52,294 bases of DNA from Chara braunii (Eukaryota; Streptophyta; Charophyceae; Charales; Characeae), in assembly GCA_003427395.1 (NCBI GenBank), contig BFEA01000216.1, positions 1 to 52,294 of the forward strand, written 5' to 3'. Both the position numbers and the translations under genes were made by a program. Shown one piece after another: positions 10,399-22,284 of this stretch. How positions within the stretch are numbered: the stretch's first letter is position 1; every line of letters starts with the position of its first letter. The notes under the pieces were generated by a model. It was given only the letters and a program-made list of their open reading frames with translations, was not told where the DNA came from and made no database searches.

Positions 10399-11109
10399 CT
10401 TTGCTCTAAGTAGTTATGTTACTTCCCCTGCTACTCCAAAGTCGTAGGCAGACCCTTGTCATTCCAACATTGGTGCTNNNNNGTGTGGATCCTGACCGGA
10501 GGTATCAGTTTCGCGTTTAATCGCCCTTTCTGATAGTCGTTGAAGACAAAAGCCAAGTGGAATTCTAGGCATGTCTCCTTGATCAATCCTGTCTCTATTC
10601 TGTCAGGAATCCCTCCACCCCTATCTTCATGGTCTCGGCTACTTCGTTTAGTATTCGATGCCCCTCTGTTGCCCTTCTTTCTCTAATCACCCGGAGCACG
10701 TTCTCCTCCTTTTCCATGGCTTCTTCCTTTGTTTATTCTAGCAGGACCGAAACAAGCTTCACCTTCTTCCCTGATGGCTTGTACTTGCGAATGCTTCCTT
10801 CCGGGATCTCTCTCCTAAAAAATGAACAGTTGAAATTGCCCGAGGTGCTTCGGCAACCCGCGACTTGATACTGATTAATTTCTCATTCAGGCAGTAGCCT
10901 TTTCGAACTTCTCCCTTAAACTTGGCGAGCGTCGTCGGATCCATACCTACCTTACGATATCTGATAACCTTGTTGAGGTGCAGTAAGTCCGGAACTTCCA
11001 ATGTTATCCCGGCCTCCTCGTCCCGAACCTCCTTTGGCCTAGGCAAACTGACCCTTAATTCGACCTCTGTCTCTTTCTCTACTACCATTACTCCCAGGGC
11101 ATCGTCCTC

Positions 11110-11714
11110 CTATCTCCGCTTTTTCTGTGGTAGCCCCATCTTGACCCACTCTTTCTTGCTGAATGCCTCGTCAAACATAATTTTTATCATTTTCCTCATT
11201 CCTTCCTTTCGTGCAAAACCCCCCTTTCTGGCACTTTCTTCGAACGACGGCAACCATGTCGCTAACTTTCCTTTTGGCGTGTCACCGCCTGTCCCGATGA
11301 GACCGAGTATCTCACCACGTCCTGTCACCGGTTCTTCTATGTCTACCATATATGTTTCGTCATGTAGATGCATTTCGATCATCTCCACATTCGCACACCA
11401 AGGTCTCCCAAGGATTATGTTTTGTCCATGACGGTCATCTGTTGGAATGACCAAATGGATTCCCTAACCCTGGCTTTGATTGCACCCTTAGTAACATACC
11501 CGGAGAAGGGAATTTCCCCGCCTGCCCCACGAACACTTCCCGTTGTCTCTTTGTTTACTGGACATCCGGTAATCTTTGCAAAGTCTTTCCTAATGAGCGT
11601 TATTTCAGCCCCTCCATCTATGAGCGCATCGGTGTGGTGGCTTCTGATATGGACTTTCAACTTACCCACCGGTAGTGCGTGAAAGCTAAGTTTTGTCCCT
11701 GGTGGTGACCTCAT
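11110..11714 (-). pseudogene. pol: Retropepsin-like protease, broken
   Basis: This would cut the Gag-Pol polyprotein. The active-site loop reads ALIDGGAEITLI: the Asp is kept but the usual Ser/Thr of D-S/T-G is Gly. The second hallmark, NIILGRPW (hydrophobic-hydrophobic-Gly), lies about 90 residues later in a different frame, so a frameshift falls near 11430-11450. The charged frame after it (RGEILGLIGTGG and on) leads to RT. Between 11088 and 10400 another frame (EVELRVSLPRPKEV, KGYCLNEKLISIK) continues the polyprotein linker. Confidence 0.75.
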
Positions 11715-12399
11715 AACCTCGCCACCTTAATGGTCTGGTAGACTTAGCCGGATGTCTGTGAAGACCTTCTCTAGCTCATCCAGGTCCCCGAGGATCCTTT
11801 GGGGGTTTGCGACTTCTCGTGGTGCCTCCTCTTCCTTCTCTTCCTCCTGCTGTTCCGACCCTTCTACTACCTATATTCTTCGCCTCGTCAGTAGTTGTCT
11901 AAGGCCTTTCAGGAACCTGCAGATTCCCTGCAACATGGTTTGAAAAGAGACCGACACCATGGTCCCTAGCAGCTTGCTGAGGGTGTCATCGATCTCGGAC
12001 ATAGTTAAAATGGGGATCTGATACCGGAATTTCTTTTTGGTCGAGGCTGCTTTGTCTACCGGAGGCTCTTCTCTAGGTTTTCCGTAAACTTTCTCGTGCT
12101 CCTGTGCCTCAGCTCCCTGTGGCATCCCCGGGCCATCCCCAGCATCTTCCATGGTGGCATCATGTGCGACCTTTCTTTCTGTTCTTCGCTGCCTGGTGGT
12201 CACGTTCACCCTATCTCGCCTGTCATTCTCTAAAATAAAATTGACCTGCGGCCCGCATCCTCGCGCTTGTTCCCAGGCTCCGCCACGGACTTGGCCTCTA
12301 CTGTGGCGACGCCGAGGTTGTTAAGTGTGATTACGGTCCGACGCATCCCACCCGGGGAGTTCTAGTTCACTTTCTCTCCTTGGGGGCCTATGATCTCTC

Positions 12400-14034
12400 C
12401 TCGTAACATCCTGGAGCACCTTTTGTGCATGATGTCATGCTTAAGTCTTGGACACGCTCACACAAAGTGTCTGACCATCGTACAATACTTGCATTGCTTA
12501 TTGGCCATTTCTCTCCTATTGAACCCCCAGTTCGCTATTCTTGTGGGAGCCACCGCCTCTTGTGGTGGGAGGGGGGGTCGAGCTGCTTGGGCTTGCATTA
12601 CCATCAACGCGTTCTCTACCTTTTCGATCTTTCCATCTACCCCATGGACACACTCGTGCAGACTCTTTATCCCTCTCTTTACCTTATCGCATGTCTTACC
12701 GGTTAAGTCTATGATCCCTCTTTCCTTCAGCAAGGCCAATGAGTCGGTTACAACCATCTTCTCAACAATGTCTATCACGGTGTTGAAGTCGAAATCCCGT
12801 GTATTCATAAACTTTGTGGTCTACTGGTAGGCCGATAGGATCTTATCTTTGTCAAACTCGATGAATTGCATGAGAAAGTATTTACTCATTATGCGATCAG
12901 TTACCCCCAGGATTCGCAATGCTACGAGGGTGAATTCCCTCAGGAAATCGTTATATGTTGCAAAGTTCTTTCTTTGTACTACAACCAATTCTGTCTCCGT
13001 AACCATTTTCTCGGCTGCCGGATATTTCCGAATCATTACGTTTTGGGCCTCCTTCCAGGATCCGTTGGTCGCGACGATAGCCACTATGTCCCTCCCTAGG
13101 TTTAACGACACTTGCTGCCCTATGTGCTCCATCTTCTCTTCCTCGCTCCACCTTAGTAGTGCTGCCAAATTTTTGTAGTCTATCAAGAATTTCGTGATAT
13201 TAGCCCCGTCAAATGTCAGCTTCTTCTTGGCGTCGGCCAGGTATCCTTGATTTTTATTTAACGCCTGTGTGAGGGAAGACACAATTTTCTTAAGCCTCCC
13301 CTCGGTTCCTCCCGTTCCATTGGTGGTGTCGGAGCCTTGTTCTTCCTTACCAGTTCCAGCCCCTTCTCCGGGCTTTGTCGTCCCTTCCGGGTCGAACCAG
13401 CCTAGCACCCTGTCTCTTAAGCTCCAAAGCCCTTCGCATCCCCTTGCGATTATGGGCGAAACCGCTGGTCGGCTTGCCCCGCTGTCTATGGTCGGCGGGT
13501 TGGTAGCTTTCTCCGCCTCCCTTCCCAGGGACTCTGTTCTCTCCTTTCCTTTCTTGGTTGGCGTCTCCCTACGCTCCCCAGTCCTATCCTTTCTTCTTTT
13601 TATAGTATCTTTGTGGCTCCCCCGCCCCTGGTTTGTTCCTTGATCTTCATTCAGCCCTTCTCCGACGAAGTCCCCCTCGCCTTTGTTCATCATCTCCTCC
13701 AAGAGTTTTGCTTTATACTCCGCAGTTCTCCTTTCTATCTTGGCTAGTTCTTCCGGGTGTCGGTTAGCCTTACCTTCTTTGACAGCACGCCGTCAGATGC
13801 TCGTGGCGTCAAACTGCCTTTACTCTTATCCCCCCTAGTTTTTGGAATTCCTCGTTTGCTCCTTCCGACTTTTCCTGAGCTTTCCCCGGTTGTCACTTCC
13901 TTTCTTCCTTCCTTAGTACCTTCTGGATTTGTCGATTCTCGGTCCATCATGGACCCCTCGTTCTGCTCTACGTCCTTCTCTGTGCCCTGACTCCCCTTGC
14001 TTCGCAGGCTTCCTGCTTCCTCCTCCGTCGCCAT
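12400..14034 (-). pseudogene. gag: Gag of the minus-strand gypsy element, broken
   Basis: This is the capsid/nucleocapsid precursor. It may start at 14034 (MATEEEAGSLRS) in a Lys/Glu/Gly-rich N-terminus. A frameshift near 13760 leads into EELAKIERRTAEYKAKLLEE. The capsid-like part follows: LTFDGANITKFLIDYKNLAA, SWKEAQNVMIRKYPAAEK, FLREFTLVALRILGV. After a stop at 12820 the same frame resumes with FMNTRDFDFNTVIDIVEK and ends in a zinc knuckle, CKYC-4-H-4-C, near 12458-12500, with a stop codon inside the knuckle. Gene order, the LTFDG-like capsid start and the knuckle make the call secure. Confidence 0.82.
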
Positions 14035-14509
14035 CCTCTTCTAATCCTGCACATAAGAATTTTTTTTTCCTTATGAAATGGTCAGTTGTTCACAGCTCTC
14101 CAGATTTCCAGACCATAAGGTTTGCTACAGTCTCCCCACCTTTGCCATTTCAATATTTTTTGTTCTATAGTGGCGGTAGTAGGCCTGTCTGCCTTCACTT
14201 TGCGGGGTATCGCTTGCCTTTCCTGCCGGAAAGCCTGTTGCCGGGTTTCAGTGTTTTGTCACCACCGTGCCTGGGTTTTAAGGCGGCGTGTCCATGGCGT
14301 GTGGGTCCTTCTTTCGAAGATGACCTTTTGCCTTCCCACCTTTTGGATACCCCTCACGTCCTTGGTAGTAGTGGTCATCCTAGTACCTTTCTGGCACACC
14401 CTTCGATGGCGTAGGACTCCAGCCACTACCCCCCCCGTAGATCGCTATTCTTGCTTTCATCTCTATCATCTCAAAGACGGAGTTCACCTTTGCCACCTTC
14501 CCCGACATT

Positions 14510-17500
14510 TTTCTCACACCGGTTCCTCAGGCCCGTCTTTTTCGTCAGGTTCCTCGAATAGGCTAGCCACCCCCGCAAGGTAGTTTTCCCCCATTCCTAT
14601 TTCTCTGATAATTATTGGCTCATATTCTTCAAAAGCCAAGAGTGGTGCCCCAAATATCAAGATCTCGATGAGTTCTAGTAATTCACACAATTTCACAGGC
14701 CCGATTTCCCCAAAACGGCCCGTGGCTTACCGACACATCGTACAACATTTTTGTCGTCGGTGGCTGGAAAGGATGAATCCAGGTTAGGGCCGAGTTCACC
14801 AATTCCCTTGCCTTCGAGAGGCTGCCGAATACCAAATCTATCATAAAGCGGGGTACTCGGCACCGCGATCCTGCCATTGGGGCTCTTAAATCTCGCCATC
14901 CTCCTACTTCCTCCCGAGTTTTTAGCCCCATATTTTCTCCCCCGAACTTCCTGGCCTATCTGGTTTAATGCCCTGGCCGCCCTCCGGAGGATTGGCAAGT
15001 GTCATCTCGGTTCCTAGCATGTGTCACCCAATCTCAGGTAAGTACACGGTCCCGGTCACCCTCAGGTAGGTGTATGAGTCGTCTTCTGGCCCCCTATTGA
15101 ACCTCATGCAGCTCCATAGGCAATCCACCATCATGACGGCTTTGTCCCTGACCAAGGTCACAGCTTTCCATTCTGTGTCAATTCCTCGAACCTTGTAGCT
15201 CGCTGGGAGCAACACCTCTCATCCGTTACTGCTTTCCGTAGGTGGTCGAAGGAGGGTGGGTCGTCGCGACGTTCAGGTGCATCTCATCTCCATTGTCGGT
15301 TGGTGGGTTTCTGCATGGTTCAAATAGAAAGCGAATTCCTCTTATTTAATCCACCCCCCTAGACATTGCAAGCTATCCTCCTGCCTTCTCACCCCATCCT
15401 TTCTGTCGCCCTTGTTTTTCCTTTCCTCTCTATTGGCCTGCCTCCTCCTCCGGTAGCTCGAACAAACGATGAACATCGTCTAGGTAGGTCATTTCGCGAC
15501 TTACCTCGCGCCTAATGACTCTCCACATGGTTTCATCATTTATTAGCGGGGATCTTGGTCTAGTAGTCACAGACTCACAACCGTTCGTGATATGCATAGT
15601 ACTTCGTACCCCTGTTCGTCCTCAAAGGGTCCCATGTCCAAGAAGGCCCGATAATATTCTCGATACACCGATGCTTCTTCAAAGCTTAGCCTAGCCAGTG
15701 CTGCTACTGCCTGCTCAACTCGTTCTATACCTCCCATTTCCCTTAGTAGGAAGGGCGGCAGGCTCATCCGTACGATTTCGTTTGGGAGGTTAAAGGTTAC
15801 TGCCATGACGGTTCCTGCTTCGACTGTTATATCGTCCCGTTCTAGATCTGCAAACTTGAACCCCTCTTGCCAGGTTGTTTGCCAAGCCCCCTCAAGCATA
15901 CGTACGGGGTCTCCTCCAGACGCCAAGGTGATCCCAAAGGTGTGCCAACCCTCTTCTGACAGGTACAGCGAACGTGTGGCATGTACGCGTCCCGGAAGAT
16001 CCAAGCTCACGCCCCTGAATTTTCGACGTTGTCCCTACTTCAAACATATTCTGATCCCGTTTCACCTTTGCCTACGTGTCGATATTTCGGCTATACCCAT
16101 AGTACCTCGAACAATAGGAACACACCTCGTATATACGAGGGGGTCGCTGCCACCTCACGTCGAAGTATCTCATCCTCAGCCCCGTCGTCCACCTCGAGTC
16201 GGTCTTCCTTAAAACTTTTCAGAATGTCGACGACCTCTTTTGCCCTATCCCCGTGGAACGGTCCCATTTCCAACGAGATCTTGTAGTATGCGTCGACTAG
16301 CCATGAAAAGTTCACGTTTACTTCGTCTAAGGTTTTTGCCACCGTGAGGATGTGTTCGTATCCTCCAAACCAGTTTGCTACAAAACTCGACACCCAGGCC
16401 TGAACTATCTGGTACGACAACCTGAAATCCTCCCACCCTCCTATCATAACGATACTGCTTACCTCATCTTATCCTTTATTCACGAATTCGTAACCCATAT
16501 TACGAGTCTGTCGCTTGGCCCCTCCTAAGATCCACATTGGGTCTTGCCCAGACGCCAACGTTACGCAAAACAGATGTCACCCCCCTCTTGATAAGTAGAC
16601 CGTCCCGAGCGCTTCTACATTTCCCTCAACTATGTCGTCCCATCCTTCTTCCTCCCTCAATAGGTTCCATACTCTTTCTACCCATAGGAACAATAGTTTT
16701 GATGTGATTGCTTCCCCTACCCAGTCACAAGTCGCTCCTGTCAACTCATTTCTTGTTGGTAGGGTCATCTCTACACCCCCCTCGAACTGTCTTGGCTCCC
16801 ACCCCCTAAACATCCGACCGTTTAAGGGTTGTTCCCTAACCATGCTGGTACCCTGCAAAACGCCGACCACCCCTATCATTTCTGCCCTGCGGATCCTTTC
16901 TCCAAAGTCCCAGTCTTTGATTGCATCATCTTCGTTTTTATCGATAAGATCGTCCTCTCCCTTGTACCATAAATCTTTCAGCCCGTCCACAAGCATTTCT
17001 CCTATCGCCACATTCATATAGATTATCTTCCAATGGACAGAGGTCGGGACAAACACCGCATCCGTGCTGAGGCAGTTTAGTATCTCAGCCAGTTCCTTTG
17101 CCCAATTCCCTTCGAAGGGTCTCATTTTGACCGATAGACGGAAGAAGTCATGCCGTGCGCCCTGTTACAACCCGAGGTTCGTCATGGACTGGAATATCTG
17201 CACCAGCCTACTCCGGGTCCCGAAGACGGCGTCCACCAAGAACGGAGGCACGGTGCACCTCATTGCCCTGAGCGGCTGCCTTACGGGACTATCTTTTTCA
17301 TTTCCATTTCCACCCGTTGACACGCAGTCCACACTACTTCCCATTCCGCCTGCCTAAATAATTGGTACGGGACTATCCCTAACGCCAAGTCTACCTCCAT
17401 TGCGTTCTCCCCTTCCTTGGACAGGTAGATTCAACCCCGGGCTTCCACAGTACCCCGAAATTCCAAATTTGTCAGGCTTGGCGTTAGCCGGGTTAGGCTG

Positions 17501-17640
17501 ACCTTGGTCCACAACGTTTCTATCCAAAGGAGGGCATCCCCGTCGCCCAACATTGTGGTTTCATATGCCGGCTCCAGATCTGTCCAGGTTTGATATGACA
17601 GTCTCCGCGCCGCCTCGGTTTCAACACTCGACCCTATTTT
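14510..17640 (-). pseudogene. Unrecognised four-module repeat protein upstream of gag
   Basis: Four diverged copies of a module of about 200 residues lie head to tail on the minus strand. Each has a first motif like GTVYLSEEG (near 17425, 16600, 15965, 15050) and, 305-340 nt later, a second motif like MGPFxGxRAKEVVDIL (near 17121, 16260, 15630, 14718). Module spacing varies (about 830, 640 and 915 nt). Other shared parts are LASGxDPxxxL after the first motif and a Trp-rich run before it (LLWIETLWTK, LLFLWVERVW, VDCLWSCMRF). The clean open frames are 17125-16577, 16447-16091, 16010-15567, 15215-15024 and 14931-14683. I recognise no fold. It ends about 480 bp before gag in the same orientation, so it may be an extra ORF of the retroelement, or a captured or unrelated repeat-protein gene. 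Confidence 0.6.
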
Positions 17641-17649
17641 TCACAGCTA

Positions 17650-18542
17650 AATATCGCCCCCGGTTCTCGGGTCCGATAAACCTCAATCCTGGATGAGAAT
17701 ATTTCAGACCCCTCATCAAGGTCTAGCCTAGTCTACCTCCCCAATTCTCAAATTCTAACCTCCTTCAGATATCCCCAAGTCGCCCCTCTTCACTCAAACT
17801 CACTTTCTTGGTTCCTTTCAAGCTGGCCTCTATCTCTTCGTCTCATAATCTTCACTCACTCATACGGACCTAGGCAGGGGGTGTGAATAGACTAGAATCA
17901 TAGCCCCGCCCAACAACTCATATCATAATCATCTTTACAGAGGGGGATACAAAATACGAAAACTCAGGCAATCTCACATATAACGCACGGTCATCTCCTC
18001 ACCGACCTTCTTCCCAAAGTGGTTTCTCCACTGTTACCATCGGTAGAATTTTATCTCATACCTCAAGCATGGCTCAATCGTCACGAGTGCGGTACCCAGG
18101 CTCCGGCAGAGGGCATAACCCCTCTCCGTTTGCCCAAAATACCCCATCTTGTCTTGCCGCTGTTGCACACCCCGTTGGTACCGGGAATCACCCCGCGCAC
18201 CCCGCTAGGAGCAAAAGTCAGTTGTCCGGGCATTCACTTTCATTGGTCCGATAAGAATCAGCCTTTCCCAAACCATACTACGGGAGGCTACTAATCATCT
18301 CTGAGGCTCCCTCCCTGCCTCACCTGCAGTGGTCCTCCCCCGCCAGCCGACAAGCTAAAGCCCCTCCTTAGGAGACGTTTCGCATCCCGCCTGGGCAAGG
18401 TGTCGAGCCATGCTCGGTCCGCCAGGGAGAGAGTGCTACTCATCAACCGGCGAAACCAACTCCTGTTCGACAGCTCGGTGACCCGACCTCCGCACATGGG
18501 ACATGGCGGCACTACAATAGAAACGACGTTTCGCAATCCCGC

Positions 18543-18544
<2 letters not shown>
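17650..18544. other. No recognised gene
   Basis: This is pyrimidine-rich sequence beyond the last repeat module. It may contain the 5' LTR and leader of the minus-strand element, but no primer-binding site or LTR copy could be identified. Confidence 0.4.

Positions 18545-18607
<63 letters not shown>
18545..18607. repeat. (CT)n microsatellite, about 31 copies
   Basis: An uninterrupted CT run. The long Arg-Glu and Ser-Leu open frames across it are artefacts of the repeat. Confidence 0.97.
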
Positions 18608-18609
<2 letters not shown>

Positions 18610-20482
18610 CCTTCCACCACTTGGCATATAAGTAACCCTTCACCACTCACTTGTTACACTGCCAGGGAACGAACGGTGAAAAAAAATTGTCCTCACTTAG
18701 CGGAAAAAGTGGGCGAGGGGAAGGTTGCCGGTCCCTTGTGCCGCCGAGAAGGAAAGGAAAAGACATGTGAGCGATTGAGAGAAGTCAAGTCCAGAAAAAA
18801 GGACTAGATAAAAGTCGGTACTTGAACCAAAGTCGGTTGACTCAACCATTTCCCCGACTGCATGACTTCCGAAAGGCAGGACGCTCATTTCCTCTCATGC
18901 AGATCACAAGTCCCAAGTGGGACACACATAGAACAAGTGTCTTTCCCAAAGGTGCATCCAACGCAACCTACCCAAATCTCATAGTTTTCTCTCAGGACAG
19001 TGTGTGTCACTCCCCTTATTGTCCATGCAAAGTGGCTGGTTCCTTCTTGTGAGCATCTTCAAAGATGAGCTAGTTTTCTTTGGAGTCTAGCAACTTCCTT
19101 CATTCACATTTATCTTCCCTCGTCTGTCTTTTCATAGGGTAGGATTGTTCCTTCTCGATGACCCTTGTGTTCATGTTGGTTCCTTCAAGCATTTCAAGTG
19201 TATAGTGCATAAGCCCGCTGGGCTCAGAAGAAGAAGGGAGAAAAGCACCCAGCCGGTTGGATCACTCCGCCGCGGGATTTTCATTGGACCCTGGCCGAAG
19301 CCGAAGTACCAACCGCCTGCCAGGTAACCGGAGCCCTTCTTTCATACGAAGAGGAAGGGTCGACCTGCGACTTGCCTGAAGTTTCCCTGTGCTGGCGAAC
19401 ACCAGCACCGGAGGAAGGGGGGCTAAAGCTACTCCTCCAAGGAGTGAGCTGATCAAATGTGCAATCATGCATGTTATACCTCCAGGCCTAGCCATGTAAT
19501 GCGCCCAACCACCCTCAAGTCTGATTCTCTCAAGGGAAAGAGCAAGCACAATTATGATTTCCTTTTCTTTAGTTGTGTACACGGTTTTGCGTAGGACACC
19601 CCCTTGGGGATCGCAAGGGTCAGTTTAACCCGATACCCGGCACCTCCACCACTTTTATAGGGTCAAACCCCGGTAGACTTTCGGGTCTTGGTCGACCCCA
19701 CTGCGGGTTCCAGTTGGCTCGGCCCGCCCACGCTCATGCTCAGGGCGCGGGCCGTTTGTCCCAGGGTCACCCCCACCTAGTGCTTTGAGATGGATGGGGG
19801 TGGGCCGTCGAGCGAGAGAACTTTGACATTGAGGATGTAGCTCAGCCCTCACGCAAGGTGGTAGTCTCGTTGGTCATTCTGCAAGCGCTAATTTTATGAT
19901 TCTTGGTTGTGTTCTCAAGCAAATGCTCCTTCCAATATGCAGGCAGTCCTGAGGTTCTTTGAGAGTTCCTCTTCTTTTGTGCATAGGCTAAGCATCATCC
20001 TTAGGCCACGCACCATTTCCCTAAACACAATAATCCTATGGCGTCATCGGGGTGCGACAACGATGTCTCTCCCCTCGCCTCTACGCACCCCTCGTGCCTC
20101 ACACATTCCATCCATTGTCATTGGTGCAAGCCCCTCAGTCCTTTCAGAGTCTGCATACGCATGCCCAGGCTACTTCACATTCCGATCAACAAAAGTCTCA
20201 ATCCTTTCTTTCATTCACACTTCAAGCCTCATGCACAAAGGTCTCTTTTCATGGGTCGATTTTACACTAAGGGCCCCGTAGCCCCGTAGCCCGTTTGCCC
20301 CTTCTTCCCTCTTCTTTTGTCGCCGGTTCCCCAGCCTGGTCTCGTCCAAGGCATCCGAAGGCTTACTCACCTGCACAAACGCACACAAAGGCAAAGACCG
20401 ATACAATCCCCCATTGGGGTCAACACATAGTCCTTCCCACATGCCTAACTTTCTTTTTTTTCCTTGGTTTCTCTTCATTCTT
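18610..20482. other. No recognised gene
   Basis: No protein family, tRNA or structured repeat is recognisable. The part 19620-19780 is rich in GGGTC/GACCC but shows no terminal repeat or target duplication that I could establish. Confidence 0.4.
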
Positions 20483-21082
20483 CTTACAAGGGTATCCGCC
20501 CTGGTTTTCGCAAATAACAAAAGATAAGTTTGATTTAAAGTTTAGGTATACCATGTGAGGCGTGGCTGCGTCTGTGGTTTACGTTGACTACATGGTTGAC
20601 TAGAGCTGAGAGTGTGGGGGTGCGCAAGTTTGAGGCGCTCGTGATCGTTTTACTTGTTTATGATTGAAGAGTCGGCGCAGTCACCGGCCAGACTTTTATT
20701 TATAATTAAATTAGGATTAAAAGGATTATGTCCCATAATTGGGGTGTCTGTTTGTGACTGGTGTGTACGTACGGAGGACGGCATCGACAACAAGTGGTTT
20801 TTGAAAATGTTTTTGTGGATCCGCACGCCTCGCGGTAGTCGTTTATATAAGTGCCCGACAATACTAGACTCAGCCTTCGGTCTACTATTATTGATTACAA
20901 CGTTGGACTTTCATCAAAGAGATTTAGGGATCGAGACTGAGCGCCGAGGGTCGGCGAGGGCGCGAGGGGACCGAGGGGTCGAGGGCCCGGCGGGGCTATC
21001 CTTCTTGGTTTTGCCGTCGGCGGCGTCCAATTTCTAAGTAATTATTTTTAGTGTCGTATTTCTATTATTTTCTTGTTATACT

Positions 21083-21250
21083 CCCGTGTGCCGTTGACCC
21101 GGACGAGACGTCAGACTTAACGGTTGTCACGACATTCGAGGACCTTGAGTGCGCACCTCGTTTGACGGGTCCACGTGTTCCGAATGCTGCGGAAAGTCCC
21201 CTACCACGCCATTGTTGAGAACAGGGTGCGATCAAGGTTTGAGTTTGTAA
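21083..21250 (+). pseudogene. Retropepsin relic in copy A
   Basis: GTGCCGTTGACCCGGACGAG aligns with the region that in copy B encodes VPVLLDSGAT, but small deletions destroy the frame and the active site. Downstream, KVPYHAIVENRV in A corresponds in position to EFFYPVRLKIRT in B. The hAT-like element at 21263 lies just behind it. The assignment rests on homology to copy B. Confidence 0.5.
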
Positions 21251-21262
21251 TTGCACTTGAGG

Positions 21263-22276
21263 CAGAGATGAGCAACGGGTACCCAGACCCACACCCACCC
21301 GCACCCACCCCACCCACGAGGCATTGGGTCAGGTGTGGGTCTTGATAAGCTGGCATGGGTAGGATGGGGGTGGGTCAAGGCGAGCAAGCCTGGGTGGGTG
21401 ACGGGCGGGTCAATGTTAGGCCAGGGTCACCCGAATGGGTGGGTGACAAGCGGGTGAACGCTACGCCTGGGTCACCCAACCCACAGACCCAGGACAACCC
21501 ATAAGAACCCTCCCCCCAACCCCCCACCCCCCACCCCCCCTTATACATATTTCCCAGCTGCGGTCCATCTATGGACTTCAAACGTCGGTCCATCTGTGGA
21601 CTTCAAACGTCGGTCCATCTGTGGACTTCAAACGTCGGTCCATCTGTGGACTTCAAAGGTTGGAGGCCCAGGAAACGGAAAGTCTCCACCCAGGGGCCCC
21701 TGGGAGAAAAAGTTATCGTCCTTAAAAAAAAGAGTGGCAACTAAAAATTTGGGGTTCTCCTTGAAAAAATGTGTCACGCTCTACTGGTGGCAGCTGGACC
21801 ACGACCCAGACAACGGGATGTTCGCTCTCATTAAAACAACGGGGATCAGACCTAACCATAGCAACTGGCAAGCCTTAGGTTCACTACCTAATTTCAAACT
21901 TGTGGAGCGATTCGAATTTCAGCAGGCAGACATGCTTCAAAGTTTTGCGTCGTCGTCCAAGGATGTCATGTTGCTATGGTGCGTGCAAATGTTCAAAGGG
22001 ACTAAGACAATGGGGAATGGGCGGGTGCGAGTGGGAAATAATTAGGTACCGGGTGCGGGCGGGTAATTTTGTTCTCGCGGGTGTGGGTGGGTCAGGGTGA
22101 AGGTTTTTTATGGGTGACGGGCATGTTGGGTGGGGGCGGAAATTTTCAAAAAAACGCTCAGGTGGGTTGGGTTGCCTTGAGATTTTTTGTTTTTATTTTT
22201 TTGAGGGCGGGCGGTGCTTAAAAAATTATGGCTGGGTTGGGTGAAGTGCCAATTCCAAAAAAAATGCTCATCTCTG
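21263..22276. mobile_element. hAT-like transposon (element 2, perfect TIR and TSD)
   Basis: The ends are CAGAGATGAGCA and TGCTCATCTCTG, a perfect 12-bp inverted repeat. ACTTGAGG flanks it on both sides (21255-21262 and 22277-22284), a perfect 8-bp target duplication: the hAT pattern. Both subterminal regions (21280-21540, 22020-22240) are crowded with ACCC/GGGT words. Inside are a 25-bp tandem repeat (21562-21660) and a plus-strand open frame to 22045 (ending MFKGTKTMGNGRVRVGNN) with no recognised transposase domain. Length 1014 bp, so non-autonomous or an internally deleted copy. It lacks the core shared by elements 1, 3, 4 and 6. The perfect duplication suggests it is among the younger insertions here. 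Confidence 0.92.
21562..21660. repeat. 25-bp tandem repeat, 4 copies
   Basis: The unit is CGGTCCATCTGTGGACTTCA plus AACGT and is nearly identical between copies. Each unit contains GTCCA-TCTG-TGGAC, a 5-bp stem with a 4-nt loop. It lies wholly within hAT-like element 2. Confidence 0.93.
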
Positions 22277-22284
22277 ACTTGAGG

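Larger units (their letters stand above)
6067..17640 (-). mobile_element. Decayed Ty3/gypsy-type LTR retrotransposon
   Basis: Read on the minus strand the order is a repeat-module frame (17640-14510), gag (14034-12400), protease (11714-11110), RT (10398-9766), RNase H (9765-9175), integrase (8760-7450), then a charged frame (6890-6067). Integrase after RNase H is the Ty3/gypsy order. Every part carries stops or frameshifts, so the copy is dead. No LTR pair or primer-binding site could be found at either end, so outer limits are provisional and the two flanking frames may not belong to it. The pol sequence is related to the plus-strand element at 33-38 kb (shared DKARWDQL after integrase, GRRFILR in RNase H) but clearly different. 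Confidence 0.8.

Noticed and set aside
17650-18544. Primer-binding site for the minus-strand gypsy element
   Set aside because: Neither the tRNA-Asp nor the initiator-Met complement could be found in the expected orientation.
18436-18650. Arg-Glu repeat open frames
   Set aside because: Direct translations of a (CT)n microsatellite.
19600-19790. Another word-rich transposon end (GGGTC)
   Set aside because: No terminal inverted repeat or 8-bp duplication could be established.
20491-20520. LVFADD-like reading (intact in copy B near 47650) as a non-LTR RT active site
   Set aside because: No other RT block is nearby, the motif is lost in copy A, stops surround it, and it lies upstream of a retropepsin. 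Probably coincidence.
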